Shown here: piece after piece, positions 15,429 through 24,120 of the stretch
Numbering within the stretch: the stretch's first letter is position 1
Layout of the letters: every line of letters begins with the position of its first letter
From: an uncultured Afifella sp.
Lineage (GTDB): Bacteria > Pseudomonadota > Alphaproteobacteria > Rhizobiales > Afifellaceae
Length of the DNA: 36,667 nt
Assembly: GCA_945787495.1 (NCBI GenBank)
Contig: CALZIL010000006.1
Span: 1 to 36,667 of the forward strand
Direction of reading: 5' to 3'
Made by a program: the position numbers and the translations under genes
Notes under the pieces: model-generated
What the model saw: only the letters and a program-made list of their open reading frames with translations
Database searches by the model: none
What the model was told of the DNA's origin: nothing

Positions 15429-16307
15429 CTAGCGGCCGAAAAACTCCGCCAGCGCAGCCGCCGTTTCTTCCGGCTTTTCCTCCGCGACATAATGGCCGCA
15501 ATCGAGTGCCTCACCGGCAACATCGCCGGCCCAGTCGCGCCAGATGGCCAAAACGTCGTAATTCTGGCCGACAAAGCCCTTGCCGCCCCACAGCGCCAGC
15601 AGCGGACAGGCGATGCGGTTGACACCGTGATCGGCCGCGTCGAGGGCGAAGTCGATGCTCGCCGCCGCCCGGTAGTCCTCGCATGTCGCATGGATCGTCC
15701 CCGGGTCGCGGTAGCAGGCAAGATAATCGGCCAGCGCGCTTTCCGAAAAGTAGGCCGGCCGCTCGCCGCCATAGCGGAACAGGAACCAATGATCGGGATC
15801 GGAGCCGATCGCCCGTTCCGGCCGGTCGAAGGGCTGTGCCAGAAAGAACCAGTGCCAGTAATTCAGCCCGAAGGCCATGTCGGCGCGGGCAAAGGCTTCA
15901 TAGGTCGGAATGATGTCGAGAACGGCGAGCTTGCTGACCGCGCCCGGATGGTCGAGCGCCAGCCGGTAGCCGACCCGCCCGCCGCGGTCGTGGCCGCAAA
16001 CGGCAAAGCGTTCAAAACCGAAATGCGCCATCAGCGCGATCTGGTCCTCAGCCATCACCCGCTTGGAATAGGGCATGTGATCGGCGTCCGACGCCGGCTT
16101 GGAGCTTTTGCCATAGCCGCGCAGATCGGGCGCGACGACGAAGAAATCCTGCGCCAGCGCCGGCGCCACCTTCTCCCACATCATCAGCGTCTGCGGGTGG
16201 CCGTGCAGCAGCAGGAGCGGTTTGCCGCGGCCGCCACTTCGCACACGCACGCTCACCGCGCCGAGATCGACAATATCAAGATCGAATTCTTCAAATGATA
16301 TGGACAT
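15429..16307 (-). CDS. alpha/beta hydrolase, probable haloacetate (fluoroacetate) dehalogenase
   Basis: Cytosolic alpha/beta hydrolase of 292 residues. Compared from memory with fluoroacetate dehalogenase, the full active-site set is present: nucleophile D107 followed by R108 and R111 (GHDRGGRVGYR), D131 (VLDIIPTYE), halide-binding H152 and W153 (YWHWFFLAQP), Y212 (CEDYRA) and base H272 (GHYVAEEKPEE). The oxyanion segment is HGHPQT at 35-40. This is more specific than the generic epoxide hydrolase/haloalkane dehalogenase label. The natural substrate may still differ from fluoroacetate. ATG at 16307 begins MSISFEEFDL. It is monocistronic, between the rplS terminator and the nitroreductase region. 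Confidence 0.8.
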   Translation of the reverse strand: MSISFEEFDLDIVDLGAVSVRVRSGGRGKPLLLLHGHPQTLMMWEKVAPALAQDFFVVAPDLRGYGKSSKPASDADHMPYSKRVMAEDQIALMAHFGFERFAVCGHDRGGRVGYRLALDHPGAVSKLAVLDIIPTYEAFARADMAFGLNYWHWFFLAQPFDRPERAIGSDPDHWFLFRYGGERPAYFSESALADYLACYRDPGTIHATCEDYRAAASIDFALDAADHGVNRIACPLLALWGGKGFVGQNYDVLAIWRDWAGDVAGEALDCGHYVAEEKPEETAAALAEFFGR

Positions 16308-16354
16308 GCGCTGTTATGGGCGTGGCCTTGCCGCCGGATCAAGCGCCTGAACGC

Positions 16355-16384
16355 AAACAAAAACGGCGCCGCAAGGGGCGCCGT
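16355..16384 (-). terminator. rho-independent terminator of rplS
   Basis: On the minus strand, ACGGCGCC (16377-16384) pairs with GGCGCCGT (16363-16370), loop CCTTGC, followed by a TTTTTGTTT tract ending at 16355. It lies 25 bases past the rplS stop and ends the ffh-rpsP-rimM-trmD-rplS unit. Confidence 0.88.
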
Positions 16385-16409
16385 GTTCAAAACGTGACAA
16401 ACGCGATGC

Positions 16410-16949
16410 CTATTCGGCGGGCGCCTCGGCGACTTCAGCCTCCTGTGCCGCGGCCTCGGCGGCCTCGGCCTCAGCCTTGGCGGCCTTGGCCTCTTCGGCG
16501 GCCTGCCTGGCGGCGGTCTTGTCCGCTTCCGCACTCGCCTTGGCGGAGGCGGCGCTCTGGCGATCGGCATCGTTCAGCCGCTTGGCCCTGATATTGGTGG
16601 ATTCGGCGATCCGCGCCGACTTGCCGCGCCGGCCGCGCAGATAATAGAGCTTGGCCCGCCGCACCGAACCGCGCCGCACCATCTCAATCTGCTCGATCAT
16701 CGGCGAATAGACCTGAAAGACGCGCTCCACGCCCTCGCCGTAGGAGATCTTGCGGACCGTGAAGCTCTCATTGAGCCCACCACCCTTGCGCGCAATGCAA
16801 ACGCCCTCATAGGCCTGCACGCGGGTGCGGGTGCCCTCGGTGACGCGCACATGCACGCGGATCGTGTCGCCGGGCTCGAATTCCGGGACGCCCCGCTTGG
16901 CCGTGACGGAGGCCATTTCGGCCTTCTCTAATTCCTCGATCACGTTCAT
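16410..16949 (-). CDS. rplS: 50S ribosomal protein L19 with long C-terminal extension
   Basis: L19 of the large subunit sits at the 30S-50S interface. Residues 1 to about 115 are the normal protein ([11 protein letters not shown] start, [51 protein letters not shown]). After RLNDADRQS there are about 60 residues of Ala/Glu/Lys repeats ([20 protein letters not shown] and onward), probably a single helix or disordered. E. coli L19 lacks this tail; it is common in Rhizobiales. ATG at 16949 is used, not the GTG before it, with AGGA about 9 bases upstream. A clear terminator follows. Confidence 0.96.
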   Translation of the reverse strand: MNVIEELEKAEMASVTAKRGVPEFEPGDTIRVHVRVTEGTRTRVQAYEGVCIARKGGGLNESFTVRKISYGEGVERVFQVYSPMIEQIEMVRRGSVRRAKLYYLRGRRGKSARIAESTNIRAKRLNDADRQSAASAKASAEADKTAARQAAEEAKAAKAEAEAAEAAAQEAEVAEAPAE

Positions 16950-17094
16950 CACTCAATCCTCATAAAGCGGGCGCCTGCGCGAGCTTGCACAATACGGGTC
17001 AGCCGGGGCGCGGCCTGATATGAAATTCCATCTTCTGGAAGTTGGCGCGCCTATACACGCTTTGCGAACGCCTGTCGACGCCCCGGGGTAAAAT

Positions 17095-17817
17095 TCACGG
17101 CTTCTCCGACGCATCGCTGCCGCGGCTTTTTTGCAAGGCCGCCCACAGGTCCGGCCGCCGCGCCCTTGTCAGCCGTTCGGCCTCGGCGCGCCGCCAGTCG
17201 GCTATCTGTTTGTGGTGGCCTGAGGTCAGGACATCGGGGATCGCCCGGCCTTCCCATTCCTGCGGGCGGGTGTAATGCGGATATTCAAGCAGGCCGGTCT
17301 CAAAGCTTTCCTCGGTGCCGGAGTCCTCCGCTCCCATGACGCCGGGCAAAAGCCGCACGCAGGCGTCGATCAGCACCATGGCGGCGATCTCGCCACCGGA
17401 CAGCACATAATCGCCGATCGAGATTTCCTTGAGGCCGCGGCCCTCGATCACCCGTTCGTCGACGCCCTCAAAGCGGCCGCAGACGATCAGCGCGCCCGGC
17501 CCGGCCGCCAGATCCCGGACCATATCGTGCGTCAGCGGCGTGCCGCGCGGGCTCATCAACAGCCGCGGTCTTGGGTCGTTTTCCTCCAGAACCGCACCAA
17601 GTGCATTACCCAGGACGTCGGCGCGCATCACCATGCCCGGCCCGCCGCCAGCCGGCGTATCATCAACGGCCCGGTGGGCGCCGACGCCATGGTCGCGGAT
17701 ATTGCACGTGTCCAGCGACCAGGTGCCGGCATCCAGCGCCTTGCCGGCCAGCGAGACGCCGAGCGGCCCTGGAAACATTTCCGGATAAAGCGTCAGGATG
17801 GTGGCGCGAAAGGTCAT
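17095..17817 (-). CDS. trmD: tRNA (guanine-N1)-methyltransferase
   Basis: SAM-dependent knotted (SPOUT) methyltransferase that makes m1G37 in tRNAs to prevent frameshifting. 240 residues. Diagnostic parts: [12 protein letters not shown] at the N terminus, [14 protein letters not shown], the trefoil-knot segments [15 protein letters not shown] and [13 protein letters not shown], and the C-terminal [12 protein letters not shown]. The catalytic Asp corresponds to the one in [10 protein letters not shown]. The longer frame to 18003 would run into the upstream gene; the ATG at 17817 opens [15 protein letters not shown]. It lies 4 bases after the ABM monooxygenase and about 145 bases upstream of rplS. 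Confidence 0.96.
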   Translation of the reverse strand: MTFRATILTLYPEMFPGPLGVSLAGKALDAGTWSLDTCNIRDHGVGAHRAVDDTPAGGGPGMVMRADVLGNALGAVLEENDPRPRLLMSPRGTPLTHDMVRDLAAGPGALIVCGRFEGVDERVIEGRGLKEISIGDYVLSGGEIAAMVLIDACVRLLPGVMGAEDSGTEESFETGLLEYPHYTRPQEWEGRAIPDVLTSGHHKQIADWRRAEAERLTRARRPDLWAALQKSRGSDASEKP

Positions 17818-17821
17818 CGTG

Positions 17822-18121
17822 TCAGACGGCCTCGCCGCCTTCGCTCTCATAGGCCTTGATGGAGCGTGAATGGGCACCAATGGCCTCAAGCGCCGCCCGC
17901 CAGTCGGCCATATGCGGCACCTTGAAATGGGCTTCCAGATGGGTCCGTGAGTCCCATTCCTCGTAGATTCGCACAAGCCCGGCATCCTCGACATCGAAGG
18001 CATAGGAATAGACCAGGCAGCCGGCCTCTTTTCGCGTTGCCGTCAGCATCTTTTGGGCATGCGGCAGAAACGCTTGCCTCTTGTCCGGATCGATCCGGAT
18101 GGTTCCGGCAACAATGATCAT
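17822..18121 (-). CDS. antibiotic biosynthesis monooxygenase (ABM) domain protein
   Basis: 99 residues forming a single dimeric alpha+beta barrel domain of the ABM/YgiN type ([17 protein letters not shown] start; [35 protein letters not shown]). Members oxidise quinols or polyketides without cofactor, or act only as stress-linked proteins. The reaction here is not known. Its ATG overlaps the rimM stop (ATGA), and trmD starts 4 bases after its stop, so it is embedded in the ribosome-maturation operon and is translated from the same mRNA. The function in that context is unexplained. Confidence 0.87.
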   Translation of the reverse strand: MIIVAGTIRIDPDKRQAFLPHAQKMLTATRKEAGCLVYSYAFDVEDAGLVRIYEEWDSRTHLEAHFKVPHMADWRAALEAIGAHSRSIKAYESEGGEAV

Positions 18122-18675
18122 TGTTCATCCCCTTGCGGCGTTTCGGTTTCGCCCCGTACTTCGACTTCCGGTGGCGGAACGACGACAAGCCGGCCACCGG
18201 CAAGATCGATCTCTGGCACGGCGGCCCTTGTGAACGGCAAAAGCAGCGTCTTGCCGCGCGCTTGTTCGATTTCGTGTTCGATCTCCAACATATCGCCGGC
18301 GCCGAAATCATGCACAGCAATGACAGTGCCGAGCCTCTTACTATCGGGCGTGAGTGCGGCAAGCCCGATCAGGTCGGCGTGATAAAACTCGTCGGCGTCA
18401 TCGCTTGCCGGCAGCGCCGAGCGCGCGACATAAAGCTCGGTGCCGTTCAGCGCCTGCGCCGCATCGCGGTCATCGACACCGGCAAAGCTGACGATCACCA
18501 CGGTCTTATCCGGCCGCAAATGGCTGATGGCAAAGACCCGCCCGTCTTTTGAGACAAGCGGGCCGTATTCGCCGATCGCCACCGGATCGCCGGTAAAGGC
18601 CTTGACCCGCACCGCCCCTTTCACGCCATGCGGCGCGCCAATCCGGGCGATAAGGATCAGGTCGTCGGCAACCAT
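18118..18675 (-). CDS. rimM: ribosome maturation factor RimM
   Basis: Binds S19 and helps assemble the 30S head. 185 residues with the two domains: an N-terminal RimM barrel (ILIARIGAPHGVKGAVRVKAFTG, about residues 7-90) and a C-terminal PRC-barrel (FYHADLIGLAA to LLPFTRAAVPEIDLAGGRLVV). The last 15 residues are polar and variable. The ATG at 18675 lies 29 bases downstream of rpsP. The stop overlaps the following ABM gene by four bases. Order rpsP-rimM-trmD-rplS is the classic bacterial operon, here with one inserted gene. Confidence 0.95.
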   Translation of the reverse strand: MVADDLILIARIGAPHGVKGAVRVKAFTGDPVAIGEYGPLVSKDGRVFAISHLRPDKTVVIVSFAGVDDRDAAQALNGTELYVARSALPASDDADEFYHADLIGLAALTPDSKRLGTVIAVHDFGAGDMLEIEHEIEQARGKTLLLPFTRAAVPEIDLAGGRLVVVPPPEVEVRGETETPQGDEQ

Positions 18676-18704
18676 TTCTGCCCCCTTGCGGGGAGGAATA
18701 TCCG

Positions 18705-19262
18705 CTACTCCGCCGGTTTGTCGTTCTCGCCGGCCTCTTCGGCAGGAGCTTCTTCAGTAGCAGTATCTTCGGCCACAGTTTCTTCCGCCGGCGCATCCTC
18801 GGCGACAACCTCTTCAGCCGGCGCCTCTTCAGCAGCAGCTTCCTCGGCAACGGCTTCCTCGGCCGGGGCTTCGTCGGCCGGGGCCTCTTCAACGACTGCT
18901 TCTTCAGCCGGGGCCGCCTTGGCCTCTTCCTCGGCTTTCTTCTTGCCTTCGATCCGCTCCAGTGTCTTGGCGCTGGGCTTGGCCTTGTTCGGATTGTTGC
19001 GCGCCGGGCGCGTCAGGATACCGGCGGCATCGAGAAAACGGTGCACCCGGTCGGTCGGCTTGGCGCCGTGCGAGAGCCAATGCTCGATGCGTTCGGCGTT
19101 CATGACGACCCGCTCGCCGCTGTCTTTCGGCAACAGCGGATTGTAGGTGCCCAGCCGTTCAATATAGCGCCCGTCGCGCGGCGCCCGTTCGTCCGCCGCC
19201 ACGATCCGGTAGAACGGCCGCTTCTTGGAGCCGCCGCGCGCCAGTCTGATTTTCACTGCCAT
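18705..19262 (-). CDS. rpsP: 30S ribosomal protein S16 with long acidic C-terminal tail
   Basis: Residues 1 to about 85 are S16 ([48 protein letters not shown]). After an [15 protein letters not shown] linker, residues from about 108 to 185 are an Ala/Glu/Asp low-complexity tail of repeated EEAPAEEA-like units ending DKPAE. E. coli S16 has only 82 residues; tails are known in alphaproteobacteria, but this one nearly doubles the protein's length. The DNA of the tail is a run of similar short repeats, so its length probably varies by slippage. The ATG at 19262 lies 34 bases downstream of ffh. Confidence 0.96.
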   Translation of the reverse strand: MAVKIRLARGGSKKRPFYRIVAADERAPRDGRYIERLGTYNPLLPKDSGERVVMNAERIEHWLSHGAKPTDRVHRFLDAAGILTRPARNNPNKAKPSAKTLERIEGKKKAEEEAKAAPAEEAVVEEAPADEAPAEEAVAEEAAAEEAPAEEVVAEDAPAEETVAEDTATEEAPAEEAGENDKPAE

Positions 19263-19296
19263 TGATCTTGCCTTTCAGGTTCAACTTTGCGTTCGG

Positions 19297-20799
19297 TTAT
19301 TTCTTGAATTTCGGTTTGCCGATGCCTGCGCCAGGCAGGCCGCCACCCGGCAGGCCGGGCAGGCCTTTTGGCAATCCGCCCATGCCGCCTGGAAGGCCAC
19401 CGGGAAGACTGCCTATTCCGCCCTTCTGGATATCTTCCAGCATTTGCGGATCGGGTTCGGCCGGCATATTTCCGCCGAACAGGCCAGCAAGCCCGCCCTT
19501 CTTGCGGCCGAGCTTCTTCATCATGTCCGACATCTGCCGGTGCATTTTCAAAAGCCTGTTGACATCCTGGACCTTGTTGCCGGACCCGGCCGCTACGCGC
19601 TTCTTGCGCGAAGCGTTCATCAGCGCCGGCTTTTGCTTTTCCCGTTTGGTCATCGAAGAAATGATCGCCAATTGCCGCTTGACGATGGAATCGTCGAGCC
19701 CGGCGGCGGCCATCTGGGTTTTCATTTTGCCCATGCCGGGCATCATCCCCATAATGCCGCCCATGCCGCCCATTTTCTGCATCTGTTTGAGCTGATCGGC
19801 GAGATCGGAAAGGTCAAATTCACCCTTTTGCAGCTTGCGCGCGGCGGCCTTGGCCTTTTCCTGATCGATCGTCTCGGCGGCCTTTTCGACCAGCGAGACG
19901 ATATCGCCCATGCCCAGAATGCGGTCGGCGATGCGGCCGGGGTGGAAATCCTCCAGCGCGTCCATCTTTTCGCCGGTGCCGATCAGCTTGATCGGCTTGC
20001 CGGTGACGGCCCGCATCGACAGCGCCGCGCCGCCTCGCCCGTCGCCGTCGACCCGCGTCAGCACGATGCCGGTGATGCCGACTTTCTCGTCAAACGAGCG
20101 CGCCACATTGACCGCGTCCTGACCGGTCAGCGCATCGGCGACGAGCAGGATTTCGTGCGGATCCGCCGCCGCCTTGATCGCCTGCATTTCCGCCATCAGC
20201 GGTTCGTCGATGTGGGTACGCCCGGCGGTATCGAGCATGACCACGTCATAGCCGCCCAGTTCCGCCGCATTGGCCGCGCGCCTGGCAATCTCCACCGGCG
20301 TCTGGCCGGCAACCACCGGCAGCGTTGCCACGCCAACCTGCTCGCCGAGCACCTTCAGCTGCTCTTGCGCCGCCGGCCGGCGCGTATCGAGCGAGGCCAT
20401 CAGCACCTTTTTCCTGTCCCGCTCCTGCAGCCGTCTGGCGACTTTCGCAGTCGTCGTCGTCTTGCCCGAACCCTGCAGGCCGACCATCATCATCGCCACA
20501 GGCGGCGGCGCAGCAAGATCGACCGGCACCGCCTCGGCGCCGAGCATCTCGACAAGCTGGTCGTGGACGATCTTGACGACCATCTGGCCCGGCTTGACCG
20601 CCTTGACCACCTCTGCGCCGACGGCCCGCTCGCGCACCTTGTCGGTGAAGCTTTTGACCACGTCGAGCGCGACATCGGCCTCCAGCAGCGCCCGGCGCAC
20701 CTCGCGCAAAGCCTCGCCGACATCTTTTTCCGACAGCGCACCGCGGCCGGTGATGGTGTCGAAGATGCCGGACAGGCGATCGGACAGAGTCTCGAACAT
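19297..20799 (-). CDS. ffh: signal recognition particle protein Ffh (SRP54)
   Basis: SRP GTPase that binds signal sequences of nascent membrane proteins and docks with FtsY. 500 residues: N domain (MFETLSDRLSGIFDTITG), G domain with P-loop GLQGSGKTTTTAK near residue 105, DTRRPAA, DTAGR and TRVDGDGRGG, and a methionine-rich M domain (MQKMGGMGGIMGMMPGM). The C-terminal tail is Gly/Pro/Leu-rich (GGLPGGMGGLPKG). ATG at 20799. It heads the ffh-rpsP-rimM-trmD-rplS unit. Its partner ftsY is in the window at 25.4 kb. The 4.5S RNA gene was not seen. Confidence 0.97.
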   Translation of the reverse strand: MFETLSDRLSGIFDTITGRGALSEKDVGEALREVRRALLEADVALDVVKSFTDKVRERAVGAEVVKAVKPGQMVVKIVHDQLVEMLGAEAVPVDLAAPPPVAMMMVGLQGSGKTTTTAKVARRLQERDRKKVLMASLDTRRPAAQEQLKVLGEQVGVATLPVVAGQTPVEIARRAANAAELGGYDVVMLDTAGRTHIDEPLMAEMQAIKAAADPHEILLVADALTGQDAVNVARSFDEKVGITGIVLTRVDGDGRGGAALSMRAVTGKPIKLIGTGEKMDALEDFHPGRIADRILGMGDIVSLVEKAAETIDQEKAKAAARKLQKGEFDLSDLADQLKQMQKMGGMGGIMGMMPGMGKMKTQMAAAGLDDSIVKRQLAIISSMTKREKQKPALMNASRKKRVAAGSGNKVQDVNRLLKMHRQMSDMMKKLGRKKGGLAGLFGGNMPAEPDPQMLEDIQKGGIGSLPGGLPGGMGGLPKGLPGLPGGGLPGAGIGKPKFKK

Positions 20800-20985
20800 G
20801 GCGCTCCAAAGTGTTTACGCACCTGCGGGCGCATCGCGCTGACAGGTGGTGACCTCCGGGCTCTCTTTAGACCTTTGCGGGGCCCGGTCGGCGGATGACA
20901 AATGGCTCTATCAAAGAGTGCGCGTCACCTAGGCGGCGGGCGGGGCGAAGTCAAGGCTAATCCCCGGCGTGTGGAGCAGCGTGAT

Positions 20986-21002
20986 CCCGGATTGCATCCG
21001 GG
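20986..21002. repeat. perfect short palindrome abutting the helicase pseudogene stop
   Basis: CCCGGAT-TGC-ATCCGGG is a 7-bp stem with a 3-base loop ending one base before the stop codon of the minus-strand helicase gene. It could act as a weak terminator without a T tract, or mark the edge of the inserted segment; related palindromes are common between Rhizobiales genes. Confidence 0.5.
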
Positions 21003-22967
21003 CTATGCTTGCTCGTCCTCAGAAAGAAGTTCTTCAAACTTCTTCCAACTTCCGAAGACTAGAGAATAGAGTCCACTGTTGAGCAGCGCATATCGATCAA
21101 CGTCCTTTTTGGATGGCCGCCGATCGAGCGCTCTTTGTAGCTTTTCGTATTGATAGATAAGAATTCGGCCTATGTTGTGACGTGTCGCCCTTCGAGGATC
21201 AAGCGTCTGTCTTGCGAACAAATCAATTACTTTTTCGTCGAAATGCACTTCGCAGCCCAAGGGCAAATTGAAAATTTCCCTCGTTGTTACGGCATTCGAC
21301 AATAAAGATGCGGGGCGATCCTCTAAATCCGGATTGAGTCCCTGATAATCCACTATCCTATAAGCATTCTGAAAATTGCCAATAAAATCAACTACGATGC
21401 AGTGAGATTTCCCAACGTATTTCCTCAAACCTCTCCCGAGTTGCTGAAAGAACACCCTTTTGGAATCTGTTGGGCGTAGGAAAAGCAAACATTCGACGAA
21501 TGGGAAATCCGCACCTTCATTCAAAACATCGACAGTGCAAAGAATTTTTATCTCCCCATCTTGTAATTTGCGAGTTAATTTATCGCGCTTCATTCTAGCA
21601 GTTGTTGACAAATATACTTCTGTCGGAATTCAAAGTTCCGAAAGATTTATGCGCATTCTCTCTGCATGCTTGTGAGAACAGCAGAATGCCAAGGTAGGTT
21701 TGTCCTCGGCAAGCTTGCGCCACTGCTTTGCGATGGCTTCATCTCTCTCAGGAACAATGAGTGCCTTCTCAAGATCCCTGATATTGTATGAGGTTCCATT
21801 ATGACTAAATTTCGAATAGTCTACGTCATCAAAACAGCCGAAATAGTGATAGGGTGAGAGGATTCCACTTTCGATCCCAGTCCGAAGTTCGAACTCTATA
21901 AGTATGTTACCCCCGCACAATTCCACGATATTCTGTCGATCACCGCGGAATGGCGTGGCTGTTAAACCTAATAGGAAATCTGGCCTTAATTGACGCAATA
22001 GTCGACGGTAGGTACTTGCTGCGGCATGGTGAAATTCGTCGATAATAATGTAGTCGAACGCATCACTTCTTAATCTCGTGAGATTGGTGCTCAATAATTG
22101 AATTGTTGCTAGCGTCACCTTTGACGAGTTCAGCAGGTTACTGGCATTTGAGGTGCGAAACACCGCCGACTTCCTGAACACCGCATCAAATTCAGACTCG
22201 GCGCCATCGAGGATTTCGTCGGTATGAGCCACATATAGGACGCTTTTCGCTTTGAAGGCTTTGGCGTCCTGTGCGGCTATGCGTGTCTTGCCTGATCCGG
22301 GAGGCAAGACCACCAGACCTGCGCTGTGTTCAAGAGAATGTGCATCCTTCAGTTCCCTCAGCGCTTCTTGTTGTAATATGTTGAGTATTCGGTAACTGGG
22401 TGAGTATCCACAGCGGCAGCGTCCGGCAATAATTCTTCGAGCGTCTCGAGGACAAAGGAACCCATATGCGACGAACAACCGTGCCAGGTCCATTGCATCA
22501 AAGATCGAGTATTTTGCCCCCAGTCGTTCCGCTGTGGCGACAAACTGTTCTTTTGCAGCATCCAAGACGGTTCCACTGGCGGCTAATGCCGCATATCGAA
22601 GCCCTGCGATCTTTTCGAGTCGATAAATCTGGTGAGCAACGTGCTTTGGGCGAACAGTCTTGGACGACTTACCTTTAAGGATAAATGCTGCCAAGCCGGA
22701 TTGACCTTTAACAATCAATTTGTGCGTGAGTATGTCGGCGATCTCAGCAGGGCCATGGGGCGTATCAGATGAATCACTGAGAATTGCTCTGATAAACGGC
22801 TCAAATTCTTCTCGCTCGTCCAGACTTCTGACAGCGTCTATAAGAGCATCCGATATTTCAGCAGATTGGACATGCTTGCTTTCCCGGAAGGCATCAATCT
22901 CGTCGAATGGAACAAGGAGCGAGGCCATTGCATAGTCGGACATCTGCGATCTGAGTCTTTTCGCCAC
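21003..22967 (-). pseudogene. nuclease-helicase (SF2, DEAD/DEAH-like) interrupted by an in-frame TGA
   Basis: Two open pieces in the same frame, 21630-22967 and 21003-21629, form one 655-codon gene split by a single TGA at 21630-21632. Residues 50-180 look like an endonuclease-like domain (AAFILKGKSSKTVRPKHVAHQIYRL). A CRCGYSP segment (a possible short zinc motif) leads into the helicase: motif I PPGSGKT (222-228), motif II DEFHH (310-314), motif III TATPF (336-340). After the stop follow TVDVLNEGADFPF and motif VI QQLGRGLRKY. Flanking residues (NLSEL-stop-IPTEVYL) suggest the codon was GGA (Gly), changed by one base. The start is GTG at 22967, with ATG alternatives at 22943 and 22928. The gene is clearly AT-richer than its neighbours (by eye about 45% G+C), pointing to transfer. 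A role in phage or plasmid defence is plausible but not shown. Confidence 0.78.
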
Positions 22968-22979
22968 TCAAGTAACGAC

Positions 22980-23215
22980 TCAGGAGCTTACAGCAAGCCC
23001 GGAGGGCGGAATAGAGAAGCGCATACCGCCGCTGGCAATCAAAGCATCTAAAAAGACGCGATACGCTTCGCTATCGTATCCTACGATCTGCAATCCAAGT
23101 GGTGCGCGTGGTGCGGATAATGGCGCCACTGTCGAGAGCCACCGCAGTCACCCACACTGGCAAAACCGCGTTGCTTCCGCCATATAGCGGGGTCAGGAGT
23201 TCAAACGGCGCGCCA
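22980..23215 (-). other. unassigned coding-like fragments upstream of the helicase
   Basis: Two overlapping minus-strand frames look partly coding. One (stop at 23071-23073) reads APFELLTPLYGGSNAVLPVW. The other (stop 22980-22982) has the stretch PLGLQIVGYDSEAYRVFLDA. Joining them needs a frameshift near 23110-23120. The GLQIVG string resembles the C-terminal end of amidase-signature enzymes, so this may be a decayed amidase 3' end; that is a weak resemblance. The fragment runs up to the damaged start of dapF on the other strand. Confidence 0.25.
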
Positions 23216-23248
23216 TGACCGGATCGATGATCCCCTTTGCCAAGATGA

Positions 23249-24100
23249 ATGGGCTGGCTCGGCAACGACTTTGTCGTCGTCGACGCGCGGGCGGGGAAGG
23301 TGCGCCCGAAGCCGGAGATCATCGCCAGCCTTGCCGACCGGACGAGCGGCATCGGCTTCGACCAGTTCATCACCATTGAGGCCGCGTCATCGGGCGCCGA
23401 CGCCTTCATGCGCATCGACAATGCCGATGGCGGCGAGGTGGCGGCCTGCGGCAATGCCACGCGCTGCGTCGCCACAGTGCTCATGGACGAGACCGGCAAG
23501 GACAAGGTGAGCATAGAGACCCGCGCCGGCCGGCTGCTGGCCTCTGCCGGATCAGAACCCGACACTATCACCGTCGATATGGGCGTGCCGAAGTTCGGCT
23601 GGCAGGACATCCCGACATCGGAAGAATTCGCCGATACGCGCTATGTCGAATTGCAGGTCGGCCCGATCGACAATCCGGTGCTGCATTTGCCCTCGCTGGT
23701 CAATGTCGGCAATCCTCATGCCGTCTTCTGGGTCGACGACGTGGACGCTCATGACCTGCATCTATTCGGCTCGCTTCTGGAGAACCATCCGGTCTTTCCC
23801 GAACGCGCCAACATCTCGCTCGCCCAGGTCACCGCGCCGAACGCCATTAAGGTGCGCACCTGGGAACGCGGCGTCGGCCTGACGCGCGCCTGCGGTACGG
23901 CGGCCTGCGCGGCGCTGGTCTGCGCCGCCCGCACCAACCGGGCCGGTCGCGCCGCCACGGTCAGCCTGCCCGGCGGCGATCTCATGATCCGCTGGGACAA
24001 CAACGACCATATCTGGATGACCGGCCCGGCCGAGACCGATTTCACCGGCGCATTCGATCCTGAGACCGGTCAGTTTTCGATCAATGACGCAGCCGCCTGA
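23249..24100 (+). CDS. dapF: diaminopimelate epimerase with frameshifted 5' end
   Basis: Converts LL- to meso-diaminopimelate for lysine and peptidoglycan; PLP-independent, two-base mechanism. The catalytic cysteines are C67 (AACGNATRC) and C215 ([11 protein letters not shown]), both intact. The family N terminus ([12 protein letters not shown]) is broken: PFAKMNGL is encoded in another frame from an ATG at 23227, and [10 protein letters not shown] continues in this frame. The cause is a 4-base duplication (GGCTGGCT, 23252-23259). In the window the frame can only start at the shifted ATG at 23249, giving MGWLGNDF, which keeps the substrate-binding Asn but lacks the first strand. The normal upstream region is replaced by AT-richer material. 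Either the genome has a compromised dapF, a second copy exists, or this is a sequencing error. Confidence 0.85.
   Translation: MGWLGNDFVVVDARAGKVRPKPEIIASLADRTSGIGFDQFITIEAASSGADAFMRIDNADGGEVAACGNATRCVATVLMDETGKDKVSIETRAGRLLASAGSEPDTITVDMGVPKFGWQDIPTSEEFADTRYVELQVGPIDNPVLHLPSLVNVGNPHAVFWVDDVDAHDLHLFGSLLENHPVFPERANISLAQVTAPNAIKVRTWERGVGLTRACGTAACAALVCAARTNRAGRAATVSLPGGDLMIRWDNNDHIWMTGPAETDFTGAFDPETGQFSINDAAA
23252..23259 (+). repeat. dapF: 4-base tandem duplication GGCT within the dapF start region
   Basis: GGCT occurs twice in a row. Removing one copy restores MNGLGNDF in a single frame with an upstream start at 23227 or 23215, which is exactly the family consensus. This is the smallest change that explains the frame break. 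Confidence 0.7.
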
Positions 24101-24120
24101 AGCGAAGTTTGAGACGACCC

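Noticed and set aside
19225-20898. 557-codon plus-strand frame opposite ffh
   Set aside because: It is the antisense of ffh; the product is His/Arg/Leu-rich without domains, while ffh on the minus strand has all its motifs.
21630-21632. TGA in the helicase read as selenocysteine or recoded
   Set aside because: The position between helicase motifs IV and V is not a redox site; a Gly codon one base away fits, and no SECIS-like hairpin follows.
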